DNA of 64,000 nucleotides from Echinicola salinicaeni (GTDB lineage: Bacteria; Bacteroidota; Bacteroidia; Cytophagales; Cyclobacteriaceae), in contig NZ_JACODZ010000007.1 of assembly GCF_014280965.1 (NCBI RefSeq), forward strand, positions 1 through 64,000, in the 5' to 3' direction. A program made the position numbers and the translations under genes. Under the pieces are notes generated by a model. The model had not been told where the DNA came from and did no database searches. It was given only the letters and a program-made list of their open reading frames with translations. Positions 31,591 through 40,369 of the stretch are shown here, piece by piece; position 1 is the stretch's first letter; the number at the start of each line of letters is the position of its first letter.

Positions 31591-33180
31591 TCACCATTCC
31601 TCTCCTATACATATCAGGTTTTTCAATGTCCTGTGATAAAGTCTTCCATTCGAAAAAGAAGGGGTATTGACTGACCATGTCCCTCCTTTAGGACCAAGGT
31701 CATTTACTGCAATCAAGGCTGATTCATCAAACTTCTCAGCATTAGCATCTATCACATAACAAACTCCTGCCATAGTGGTGAAAAATACTTTCCCGTTAAC
31801 ACAAATAGGATTCCCGTTGAAATTCCAATGCCAACCATCTCTCTGGGACCTTTTGTCATGAGCCACATCAAGCCCTTTATTATTTATGGTAGCAGCCTTC
31901 GCCTCCTCATTCCATACATACTCTTTGACATTATCATGGTATTCTACCTGCACAGGCACCTGAAGATATGCTGCCTTGCCTGTTTTTATATCAACCCTGG
32001 CAAGAGCATACTCAGGACCAATATTATTTCTATATATCCCCTTTTTAAAACACATAAAGAACAACTTATCCTTTACTAGGATATTGCTATACCAAGCAGG
32101 AAAAACGACTGGATTAAGTTCTTCACTTATATCAATATTCTCCAGCACTTGATAACTCGCCTTATCTTCATCCCAAATACTTACATCCGCATTTTTGGTC
32201 AAGGACACCTTCTTTTTCAATATTCCTGTCTCTGCGTCCAACACATGCACTTCATTTTCTTTCTCCGTGTACCATAGTGCATAATCTTTGTTCCAAGTAG
32301 CATTATAAAGGGCCATTCCCTTTTCTGCTTGATGCTGCCATATACTTTTTCCGTTTTCAAGATTAACCAGTGAATAACCTATTGGTTGCTCAGGGACACC
32401 ATGATGTCCTCCTCTCCCAATCATCAAAGCAGGAACTCCATTTGCTGTCTTGCCCATATACGGGGTATTATAATGCGTCAATCCATCTTCTGAAATCCAT
32501 ACCACTTCCCCTGTGAGTTTATCAACCCCATATATATAGTTCCATCCATACTCTCGCTCACCATCTTTCACCCAATAAGGCTCCATATTAAAAACTAGTC
32601 CTTCATAAATCAATGGCTCAAACTGTTTATTGAAAGGAAAATGCACCCCATCTAATTCTTCCACTGGTTCCCATCTTCTTTCCCATTTTAAATTGCCTTC
32701 AAAATCAAAACAAGAGAGATTACCGCTCGCATTATAAAACCAAACATATTCCCCATCAGTCACTGGACTAGGCGTGGAACTATCGCTAAAGCCATACATA
32801 TATTCAGAAAGGCTGCTTCCTTTCATTTCCCTGCTCCACAGTATCTCTCCATTTTCAGCATTTAGACATAATGCCAACACATCACTTCCCATCAAATCCT
32901 GTTTGTTCTCCACTTTTTCTACTGGCTTCATGACCGTCAAAAAAATCCTATCCTCCCAAACTGTAATCCCGCTTTGCCCTCCCTCTGGAAGCGCTGATGT
33001 CCATTTGATATTTTCACCTGTACGCACACTGAAGCTTGTCGGTACTGGTGCAGCAGTAGTCAATTGCCAGTCTCCATTGGGGCCAGCAGGCTGTGGCCAA
33101 TGGTTTTTGGATTTTTTCACATATTCATCACATCCACTCAAGAATACCAACACAACAATCAAAAAACTCGAATATTTCAT
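31591..33180 (-). CDS. PQQ-like beta-propeller lipoprotein
   Basis: 529 residues with a lipobox (FLSGC, Cys17). It has repeated propeller blades of the type LNAENGEILW, FDFEGNLKWE, VDKLTGEVVW, VNLENGKSIWQ, LDAETGILKK. These are PQQ_2-like repeats, which need not bind the cofactor, and no dehydrogenase domain is present. It is probably an extracytoplasmic scaffold or binding protein. It is divergent from the sulfatase gene across a 262-nt gap and lies upstream of the PUL2 sigma gene on the same strand. Its part in glycan use is unknown. Confidence 0.85.
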   Translation of the reverse strand: MKYSSFLIVVLVFLSGCDEYVKKSKNHWPQPAGPNGDWQLTTAAPVPTSFSVRTGENIKWTSALPEGGQSGITVWEDRIFLTVMKPVEKVENKQDLMGSDVLALCLNAENGEILWSREMKGSSLSEYMYGFSDSSTPSPVTDGEYVWFYNASGNLSCFDFEGNLKWERRWEPVEELDGVHFPFNKQFEPLIYEGLVFNMEPYWVKDGEREYGWNYIYGVDKLTGEVVWISEDGLTHYNTPYMGKTANGVPALMIGRGGHHGVPEQPIGYSLVNLENGKSIWQHQAEKGMALYNATWNKDYALWYTEKENEVHVLDAETGILKKKVSLTKNADVSIWDEDKASYQVLENIDISEELNPVVFPAWYSNILVKDKLFFMCFKKGIYRNNIGPEYALARVDIKTGKAAYLQVPVQVEYHDNVKEYVWNEEAKAATINNKGLDVAHDKRSQRDGWHWNFNGNPICVNGKVFFTTMAGVCYVIDANAEKFDESALIAVNDLGPKGGTWSVNTPSFSNGRLYHRTLKNLICIGEEW

Positions 33181-33442
33181 ACCTAATCATTTTTATACCC
33201 TTAAACTATCGATAAAATAAAAGAACTAAATCCCCGCCTAAGACCTACATAATATTTTACCATTTAATACAAAATAATTACCTTTCAATCATTCAAGCCT
33301 TATCAGCTCAGTTAAAATGGCTAGCTTTATTAGACAATATTTCAATATATTTACCCCTTAGATTATCTAAAAAAATACTAAACAAACCTAAGTTACCTTA
33401 AATAAAATAAAAACTTATCCTAATACCCCATACATATTGACT

Positions 33443-34879
33443 ATGATTTCAAGACTAAAATCTAGATATTTAAACAGGGCGATGTTTATTAGTGGAGGCT
33501 TATTCAGCTTCTTTCTGGGAGCTTGCGGACCTTCTACTACAAAGACAAAAACCACTGCCCCTGAAAAAACAAAACCTAACATACTGGTTATCTTCACTGA
33601 TGATCAAGGCACCTTTGATATCAATGCTTTCGGCTCAAAGGACCTTACTACCCCGAACCTGGACAGAATAGCAAATGAAGGGGTGCGTTTCACCCAATTT
33701 TATGCGGCAGCGCCAGTTTGCTCTCCTTCAAGAGCCAGCCTTCTGACAGGGAAGTTCAACTTCCACGCTAGGCTTTTTGGCAATGTGGCCCCTCCACATG
33801 CTGATCCGGAATTTAAGTCTGGCTTGCCTACCGATGAAATCACCATGGCAGAGGTTTTCAAAGCCAATGATTATTCTACCGCCTTAATCGGAAAGTGGCA
33901 TTTGGGACATAGCCCAGAAAAACTTCCAAATGGTCAAGGCTTTGATTATTTCTTTGGTCACCAAAGAGGATGTATCGATAACTTCTCCCACTTCTTCTAT
34001 TGGCATGGCCCCAATATGCATGACCTGTATAGAAATGAAGAGGAAGTTTATCATCAAGGAGAATTCTTTGGCGACTTAATGGTAGATGAAGTAAAAAAAT
34101 TCACTGCTCCCGAAAAAGAAGATCCATTCTTTATCTATTGGGCTATCAACATGCCACATTATCCCTATCAAGGAAGAAAAAAATGGTTAGATCACTATAA
34201 AGATACGCCAAGTCCAAGAAGAGAATATGCCGCTTTCATCAGTACCTTCGATGAAATGATCGGTGAAGTTTTGGATCATTTGGAAGCTACAGGACAGTTG
34301 GACAATACCATTATCGTTTACCAATCTGATCACGGTCACAGTACCGAAGAAAGGGCATTCTTTGGCGGGGGTAATAATGGCCCCTTCCATGGTGCTAAAT
34401 TCTGTATGCTAGAAGGAGGCATCAGGGTACCTGCCATGATCCGTTATCCAAAGGCTATCCCTGCTAACGAACTCCGAAACCAAATGGCCAATAGCATTGA
34501 TTGGTTACCTACCTTGGCTGAACTGACCAATACTGAAATTCCTAATAAAGATGAAATTGATGGAAAAAGTTTGATGCCAATTATCAAGGACAAAAATGCC
34601 CCTTCACAACATGAAGTGCTGCACTGGGCCACTGGTGATCCTGAAAGTACTACCAATTCCTGGGCAGTAAGAAAAGGAGATTGGAAGCTTCATGGAAACC
34701 CTTGGGATTCGGAAAAAGAACTAGAGTTTGGTGAGGATGACAAATTATACTTGGTCAATATGGCAACAGATTCAACGGAAACTACCAATCTGGCCAAGCA
34801 ACATCCTGACAAACTTCAGGAATTACTGAAAATACATAATGATTGGAATCAGGAAATGATCGAATTAAAGAATAAATAA
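33443..34879 (+). CDS. Sulfatase, S1-type (formylglycine-dependent), lipoprotein
   Basis: 478 residues from the ATG at 33443. A TTG six bases earlier also opens the frame but is less likely. Possible lipobox LGAC (Cys28). The sulfatase signature CSPSRASLLTG begins at Cys93, the residue turned into formylglycine. Metal-binding Asp53-Asp54 are in FTDDQG, and YQSDHGHS and GGIRVPAMIRYP are further family motifs. It removes sulfate esters from sugars. It needs a formylglycine-generating enzyme or anaerobic maturase encoded elsewhere. First gene of a plus-strand island facing away from PUL2. The substrate could be sulfated glycan on the same glycoprotein target. Confidence 0.93.
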   Translation: MISRLKSRYLNRAMFISGGLFSFFLGACGPSTTKTKTTAPEKTKPNILVIFTDDQGTFDINAFGSKDLTTPNLDRIANEGVRFTQFYAAAPVCSPSRASLLTGKFNFHARLFGNVAPPHADPEFKSGLPTDEITMAEVFKANDYSTALIGKWHLGHSPEKLPNGQGFDYFFGHQRGCIDNFSHFFYWHGPNMHDLYRNEEEVYHQGEFFGDLMVDEVKKFTAPEKEDPFFIYWAINMPHYPYQGRKKWLDHYKDTPSPRREYAAFISTFDEMIGEVLDHLEATGQLDNTIIVYQSDHGHSTEERAFFGGGNNGPFHGAKFCMLEGGIRVPAMIRYPKAIPANELRNQMANSIDWLPTLAELTNTEIPNKDEIDGKSLMPIIKDKNAPSQHEVLHWATGDPESTTNSWAVRKGDWKLHGNPWDSEKELEFGEDDKLYLVNMATDSTETTNLAKQHPDKLQELLKIHNDWNQEMIELKNK

Positions 34880-34903
34880 ACCTTTTCCAAAACATCATTT
34901 AGG

Positions 34904-34936
34904 CCCTCTATATTTCGATATAGGGGGTTTAATTTT
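34904..34936 (+). terminator. Rho-independent terminator after the sulfatase gene
   Basis: A 10-bp stem with one G-T pair closed by a TTCG tetraloop (34904-34913 with 34918-34927) is followed by a T-rich run. It lies 25 nt after the sulfatase stop and 27 nt before the next start. Confidence 0.8.
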
Positions 34937-34962
34937 ATAATCACCGAAAACCTCATTTAAAT

Positions 34963-36882
34963 ATGAAACATCTCAATCTGCTCCTCATTTTACTTCTGAT
35001 GACTTCCTTCAGAACTTTTGGAGCAAATACAGATACCTTGGAAATTGTCAGCCATGATGAAATCACGGTGGTGACAGATCCCTCTAAAGGAGAAAAAAAC
35101 TACACCCATTGGGCTGTATTTCCTGACAAGGATGAAGCCATTCGCAAAATTATCATGAAGGTCAAATTTGCCTGTCCTGATAATATGCGCTGTGCTGACT
35201 GGGACTATCTAGACCATATTACCATCAAAAGAATTGGGGGAGAAAATGGTGAAATGAAGGATTTTGAGATTGGCAGAATGTTAACGCCATATGGTGGAGC
35301 TTTTGGCAAAGATTGGGAATTTGACTGGCAGGTAGATGTCACTGATTTCAGCCTTTTGCTCAGAGACAGTGTTGAGATTGAATACAAGCATACGGGGTAC
35401 GAGCCCAATAATGATAGGGGCTGGAAAGTTACCCTTGCCTTTGACATCATCAAAGGACAACCGGTAAGAGAACCTGTATCCATTACCAAAGTTTACCAAG
35501 GAGCTTATAAATACGGTGATAAAGAAAATCCGATTGAAGAAGCTTTGAAACCTGTAAGTATAAAAAAAACCGGTGATGCTGAAATGGCTAGGATACGCAT
35601 CATCCAAACTGGCCATGGTATGGACCGACCGGATGGCTGTGGAGAGTTCTGTAATAAATTCAGGGATTTCCTTCTGGACGGAAAACTTGTCGCCAGTAGA
35701 CAAATTTGGAAAGCCTGTGGCAGCAATCCGCTATATCCACAAGCCGGTACTTGGATTTTTGACCGGGCTAATTGGTGTCCAGGAGATCTGATCCAACCTG
35801 ATATTTATGAATTCAAACTGAAAAATGCAGAACATACTGTTCAGCTGGCCATGGAGGATTATCAGTCTCCCAAGCCAAGTGCCCAAGAGTTGATTTCAGC
35901 TTATGTGATCCAATATAAATCCCCAGAAGAAAAATATGATGTGGCTATTGAGGATATCATCATACCATCAGATAAAGCCATCCACAGTAGAATTAACCCG
36001 GCAGGTTTTGGTCCTACCATTGTCATAAAAAACAATGGACAGTATGCCTTGAACAGCCTTGAAATTATTCATGGCGCAGTAGAAGATAAAGGAAGTAAGT
36101 TCAAATGGAGTGGAGAGTTATTACCAGGTCAATCAGACACGGTTCAAATGCATGGCTTAATTCCTCAGGAAGGAAAATTGGCTTATCAGTTTGAGCTTAA
36201 AAAACCTAATGGAAAAAAAGATAATTATCGTGCTGATAACCTCCTTAGTTCAGATTATAGCAAAGTACCTGTTCATAGCAAGAATTTGATATTCTACCTC
36301 CAGACCAATAAGACTCCCGAGGACAACCACTTCAAAATTCTCGACCATACGGGAAAAATTATTGCAGAAAGAACTGCAGGAAGCCTCCTTGCAGACACTA
36401 CTTACAAAGATAGTGTCCAACTAGTGGAGGGTCAGTACCAATTATTATTGGAAGATAAAGCTGGTGACGGTCTCGAATTCTGGTACAAGACAAGAGCAGG
36501 TCGTGGAAAAGCAGCGCTACTAAATGCAGAAGGGAAAATCGTGAAAAGCTTTGATTCTGATTTTGGAAGTGGAATCACGTATAATTTCGCAGTAGGTCCA
36601 AATCCAGAACCAATCGATCCATTGCAAATTTCACTGGGAGTATTCCCAACACGCGCAAAGGATTCCACCACCTTCGACTTCCTATCAAACAATCCAGAGG
36701 AAGTCACCATAAAACTGGTCAAAGATCCAGGAGGCATGGTTGTGGAAGAACATACCTACAGGGATTTTCAGGAAGGAAAGATTACTTTTGATTTAAGCAA
36801 TTATTCCAAGAGCCGCTATTTCTTCCAAGTCTTTGTGAAAGATAAAATGATATACAACAAACGTCTTCGAGTAAGTGAGTAG
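34963..36882 (+). CDS. Peptide-N-glycosidase F-like amidase with type IX secretion-like C-terminus
   Basis: 639 residues with a signal peptide (to about residue 20). Two beta-sandwich domains typical of the PNGase F family: the first holds CPDNMRCADWDYLD (71-84), the second IIQTGHGMDRPDGCGEFCNKF (E228 within CGEFC) and WKACGSNPLYPQAGTWIFDR. The acidic residues in these motifs correspond to conserved family positions. PNGase F cuts whole N-glycans from asparagine. About 300 further residues follow. The end (residues about 550-639, ITFDLSNYSKSRYFFQVF, RLRVSE) resembles a T9SS C-terminal domain. If active, it would free N-glycans for the fucosidases and galactosidases of PUL2. Confidence 0.85.
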   Translation: MKHLNLLLILLLMTSFRTFGANTDTLEIVSHDEITVVTDPSKGEKNYTHWAVFPDKDEAIRKIIMKVKFACPDNMRCADWDYLDHITIKRIGGENGEMKDFEIGRMLTPYGGAFGKDWEFDWQVDVTDFSLLLRDSVEIEYKHTGYEPNNDRGWKVTLAFDIIKGQPVREPVSITKVYQGAYKYGDKENPIEEALKPVSIKKTGDAEMARIRIIQTGHGMDRPDGCGEFCNKFRDFLLDGKLVASRQIWKACGSNPLYPQAGTWIFDRANWCPGDLIQPDIYEFKLKNAEHTVQLAMEDYQSPKPSAQELISAYVIQYKSPEEKYDVAIEDIIIPSDKAIHSRINPAGFGPTIVIKNNGQYALNSLEIIHGAVEDKGSKFKWSGELLPGQSDTVQMHGLIPQEGKLAYQFELKKPNGKKDNYRADNLLSSDYSKVPVHSKNLIFYLQTNKTPEDNHFKILDHTGKIIAERTAGSLLADTTYKDSVQLVEGQYQLLLEDKAGDGLEFWYKTRAGRGKAALLNAEGKIVKSFDSDFGSGITYNFAVGPNPEPIDPLQISLGVFPTRAKDSTTFDFLSNNPEEVTIKLVKDPGGMVVEEHTYRDFQEGKITFDLSNYSKSRYFFQVFVKDKMIYNKRLRVSE

Positions 36883-36903
36883 AAACTATTCGATTTAAGT
36901 TCT

Positions 36904-36938
36904 AATCCCTGAAGTTTGCCATAGCTTCAGGGATTTTT
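36904..36938 (+). terminator. Rho-independent terminator after the PNGase F-like gene
   Basis: An 11-bp perfect stem (36904-36914 with 36925-36935) and 10-nt loop merge into a T run. It lies 21 nt after the stop codon. Confidence 0.88.
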
Positions 36939-36987
36939 ATTTCAACAATTTTAAACCTTACAAAAGAAACAAAACGAAAATTTTAAG

Positions 36988-37019
36988 TTTTGATTACTAG
37001 TTACAATACAGTAACTTGC
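36988..37019 (+). promoter_or_regulatory. Predicted promoter of the haloperoxidase-like gene
   Basis: TTTTG, 19-nt spacer, TAACTTGC: a partial match to TTTG-N19-TAnnTTTG, 22 nt before the start codon and just after the previous terminator. Confidence 0.4.
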
Positions 37020-37041
37020 GTATTATATCCCAAATATAATT

Positions 37042-38367
37042 ATGGCAAAAAATATACTTCTATTTCTCCTTACTACTTGCATTTTATTCTCTTGCAAGGA
37101 AAACAGGAAATATCAATCAGCATTACAAGATAATCAGGCATTGGTAGATGCTAACCTAAATATCACCGCAGTGATGGTACATGATATATTTTCACCACCA
37201 GTTGCCAGTAGAATTTATGCTTATTCTTCCATAGCAGCTTATGAGGTTACTGCCCTAGCTGACCCTAATTATAAAAGCCTTGCAGGACAGCTTAATGGAT
37301 TTGAAAAGGGGGCTTTTGAGGTTCCGGCGGAATGCCATTATCCACTGGCTTCCTTAGTAGCTTTTTATAATGTGGCCAAAGCTTTGGTTTTTTCCGAGGA
37401 ACAAATTGACAGCTACACGGCTGAATTATTTAATAAAGCGGATGTTGAAGGAATTCCAGCATCAGTTAAAGAAAATTCCATTCAGCTAGGTAAGGACATG
37501 GCCAAACATGTACTCTCTTATGCGTCTGGAGATAACTATGGCCCGACGCGTTCTTATTCAAAATACACGGTAACTTCTGAAGCCGAAACATGGAAACCAA
37601 CCCCTCCGGCCTATATAGAAGGAATTGAACCCCATTGGAATCAAATCAGGCCATTTACCTTGGACTCAGCCAGCCAATTTAAACCGGCTCCACCCACAGC
37701 ATTTGACACTAAAGAAGGTAGCATTTTTTACAGTGAGGCCAAAGCCGTGATGGATGCTGGCCTTAACCTAACAAAAGAGCAGAAAGACATCGCCATGTTC
37801 TGGGATTGTAACCCTTACAAAATGAACATCAAGGGACATGTTATGTTCGCTGATAAAAAAATCACCCCAGGTGGACATTGGATGGGGATTGCTGGCATTG
37901 CTGCTAAAACAAAGAATTTGAATTGGAAGGAAACGACAGAGGTTATGGCCCTTACTTCTATCGCCCTTTTTGATGCTTTTATTTCTTGCTGGGATGAAAA
38001 ATACAGAAGTATCCTTATTAGACCGGAGACCTATATCAACCAATATATGGATAAGGACTGGACACCATTACTTCAGACACCTCCTTTTCCAGAATACACC
38101 AGTGGTCACAGCGTGGCTTCTAAGTCAGCAGCTATCGCCTTGACCCATTTATTGGGCAATGAAGTACATATAGTTGATTCAACAGAAGTAACTTACGGCT
38201 TACCAGTGCGAGAATTCGACTCTTTCAACCAAGCAGCTTCAGAAGCCGCTATAAGCCGTTTTTACGGTGGCATACACTATATACCGGCCATTGAAAACGG
38301 GGTTGACCAAGGAGAAAATGTTGGTAAACATGTTTTGTCCAGAATAAAGACAAAGAATCAATCCTAA
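37042..38367 (+). CDS. Vanadium-dependent haloperoxidase / PAP2-superfamily lipoprotein
   Basis: 441 residues with a lipobox (LFSC, Cys18). The C-terminal third has the three PAP2/vanadium-haloperoxidase motifs: K/R-x-RP (RSILIRPETY), TSGHSVAS (acid-base His) and SRFYGGIH (405-412, with H412 as expected vanadate or phosphate ligand). Such proteins either oxidise halides with peroxide or hydrolyse phosphate esters. The residues visible do not decide between these. Its own terminator-bounded unit suggests separate expression from the sulfatase and PNGase F-like genes. Bacteroidetes of this type often carry several such lipoproteins. Confidence 0.82.
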   Translation: MAKNILLFLLTTCILFSCKENRKYQSALQDNQALVDANLNITAVMVHDIFSPPVASRIYAYSSIAAYEVTALADPNYKSLAGQLNGFEKGAFEVPAECHYPLASLVAFYNVAKALVFSEEQIDSYTAELFNKADVEGIPASVKENSIQLGKDMAKHVLSYASGDNYGPTRSYSKYTVTSEAETWKPTPPAYIEGIEPHWNQIRPFTLDSASQFKPAPPTAFDTKEGSIFYSEAKAVMDAGLNLTKEQKDIAMFWDCNPYKMNIKGHVMFADKKITPGGHWMGIAGIAAKTKNLNWKETTEVMALTSIALFDAFISCWDEKYRSILIRPETYINQYMDKDWTPLLQTPPFPEYTSGHSVASKSAAIALTHLLGNEVHIVDSTEVTYGLPVREFDSFNQAASEAAISRFYGGIHYIPAIENGVDQGENVGKHVLSRIKTKNQS

Positions 38368-38383
38368 GGGATTGATGAATAAA

Positions 38384-38677
38384 AAATAAGGCTGTCTTAC
38401 ATTAAGAAATCCGTCATCACGAGTAAAACGAAGTGATCTCGATGTGTTTTCATTTCACGTATGAGGAGATTGCTTCTTCCTATATTCATCGGATTACCAT
38501 TAACGTGATTAATATGTCATCCTGACAAAGGAAGGATCTCTTTAGTTAATTGTTACTGGAAGAGATGCTTCCTGTCGTCAGCATGACACCGATTTGAGGC
38601 TCAGGTCATACAGCTCCTTTATATTTGAGAAATATTGACCTCTCTCTATGACGGGGACTTATGAGACAGCCTTATTT
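38384..38677. mobile_element. MITE-like repeat element with 18-bp terminal inverted repeats
   Basis: The 330-nt gap between convergent genes holds a 294-bp element bounded by AAATAAGGCTGTCTTACA (38384-38401) and its inverted partner (38660-38677) with two mismatches. Inside is a second imperfect palindrome of about 29-bp arms (38515-38587) built on TGTCATCCTGACA-like sequence, and near 38410-38475 a degraded CGTCAT...GAGATTGCTTC-type repeat common in bacterial intergenic DNA. There is no coding capacity. It may also serve as a bidirectional terminator. Confidence 0.7.
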
Positions 38678-38697
38678 AATGCTATAAACCTGATGGG

Positions 38698-40323
38698 TTA
38701 ATATAAACCAAACTCAGCCAAGTGAGTAAAGAAAACATTCTCCCCACTTTCATTATCATGTCCCTCAGTCACGGTAACTTTTATATACCTGAAAGTTTGA
38801 ACAGAAGATAAGTCAATCACGTCCCTTGTTGAATCACTCACATTAAAGACACCCAAATCTTCCCATGATTCACCATCTGTGCTAATTTCAACATCAACAG
38901 TTTTTACACGCCCATTGTATTTGTTCAAACGTTGACTAAAAACCATTCCATGAACGGATTCGATTTTCCCTAAATCTAAAGTGAAATGGTGTGGATAATC
39001 TGGCTTGGCATTATACCATTGAGAATGCCAAAAAGTATCGTCCTTTCCATCCATTAGGTTGGCCACAGCCCCGTTATTGGTTCCACCTCCCACCAATTCT
39101 TCAGAAGACACCTCAATAACCTCCCAGCTATCCTTGGCTAATTCATTTACCTCTTTCAATTCAAAATCAATATTCGGCTTGCCAGATTCATACACATAGG
39201 TATATTTCAATTCCGTCACATTACCATTAACATGAAGGTATTTTAACCGCAATTCGAAAGGATACTGCTTAAAATCGGCATCTACACCAGCTAAGGGCAT
39301 AACAAATGAGATACTATCCCCCTCAATAATATTTGAGGTCCCCCAAGTTACCGCATTATAATCCGCATCCCCTTCACTGGTTTTGGGATCATTATAAACA
39401 ATGGCCCCATTCACTGCTATTTCAGATTCAAATCTACTCTTTACATAAAGATTTTCACTGTCAGCATAAATGCGCATTGATTTCAAATTAAAGCCAGCAT
39501 CACCCTCATAATGCCCTGCATTTGCATCCTTGTTGACCACCTGATTATTGTTTAAAATCAAAGCATCTGCTAAGGTCAAATGTACTTTATCTGGCGACCC
39601 GTTAAATTCATGATTACCCCATGACATCATTGAAGTCCAATCATCAGTAGCTTTATGCTTATTATGAGGAAGGTTCAGACCATGCCCCAACTCATGAATG
39701 GTTCCTCCAATCCAGTGGGAATCCCCTTGCCTGGTCCCATCCTGAAAATACTTCATATCAAAGTTCTTATAATCCAAGGCATAACACCATTTGCCTATCC
39801 CATAGAAGGGTACCCCTCCGGCATCCCAACCATTCTCACCTTCTCTACTTGGCATAAGCACCATAGTATGCTTGCTGGCTTCTTCCCCTGGATTGGCATT
39901 GAAATATGCCCTTATTTCATTTGCCGCCGCACTGCCTCCACCATCATAAGGGTAGTCATCCTGCCCTCCTTCTCCACGTATCAAAATCACCTTTACAAAT
40001 GAAGGATCCTTTTCACTCTTTAATAAACCAAAAGTTTTTCCAGGGAATCCCAAAGCTGTCATTTCACTTTTGAACCAATCCTGCATATAAAGCATGATTC
40101 CAGAAAGACGCTCATGGTAGTTTTCCAATGGTTCAATATCCGACGGGACAAAGTAGACCACATTCAAATTGTAGCTATAATCCGACACATAATCACCTAA
40201 ATCAACAGTTTCCTCTTCTTCCTCCTCTTCAATAGGTTCAGGATCTGGTTCCATATCTTCTGTGGAACAGGCATTGAATAACAGGCCCAACAAAATGACC
40301 CAATAAGCAAAACTTCTTTTCAT
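38698..40323 (-). CDS. Metzincin-type zinc metallopeptidase lipoprotein with C-terminal F5/8C domain
   Basis: 541 residues from the ATG at 40323. A TTG six bases upstream is rejected. Lipobox FNAC (Cys19), then an acidic linker with a run of seven Glu (IEEEEEEETV). Catalytic domain with HELGHGLNLPH (210-220) and a likely Met-turn at SMMSWG (232-233). C-terminal F5/8 type C (discoidin-like) domain at about 397-541 (SSEELVGGG, TFWHSQW). The catalytic half is homologous to the enzyme at 22820-24205 (both contain NVVYFVPSD or NIVYFVPTD, FYGYGRYC or FYGIGKWC). It should cut surface protein substrates while the F5/8C domain binds glycan. Last gene of the PUL3 group, 46 nt after its DUF3472 partner. 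Confidence 0.87.
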   Translation of the reverse strand: MKRSFAYWVILLGLLFNACSTEDMEPDPEPIEEEEEEETVDLGDYVSDYSYNLNVVYFVPSDIEPLENYHERLSGIMLYMQDWFKSEMTALGFPGKTFGLLKSEKDPSFVKVILIRGEGGQDDYPYDGGGSAAANEIRAYFNANPGEEASKHTMVLMPSREGENGWDAGGVPFYGIGKWCYALDYKNFDMKYFQDGTRQGDSHWIGGTIHELGHGLNLPHNKHKATDDWTSMMSWGNHEFNGSPDKVHLTLADALILNNNQVVNKDANAGHYEGDAGFNLKSMRIYADSENLYVKSRFESEIAVNGAIVYNDPKTSEGDADYNAVTWGTSNIIEGDSISFVMPLAGVDADFKQYPFELRLKYLHVNGNVTELKYTYVYESGKPNIDFELKEVNELAKDSWEVIEVSSEELVGGGTNNGAVANLMDGKDDTFWHSQWYNAKPDYPHHFTLDLGKIESVHGMVFSQRLNKYNGRVKTVDVEISTDGESWEDLGVFNVSDSTRDVIDLSSVQTFRYIKVTVTEGHDNESGENVFFTHLAEFGLY

Positions 40324-40369
40324 TGTCAATACGATTTAATATTAATAAAAAACTCGAAAAATGCATTTA

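Noticed and set aside
32774-33220. Plus-strand frame of 148 codons opposite the start of the PQQ-propeller gene
   Set aside because: Antisense to a lipoprotein signal and propeller blades. No start context.
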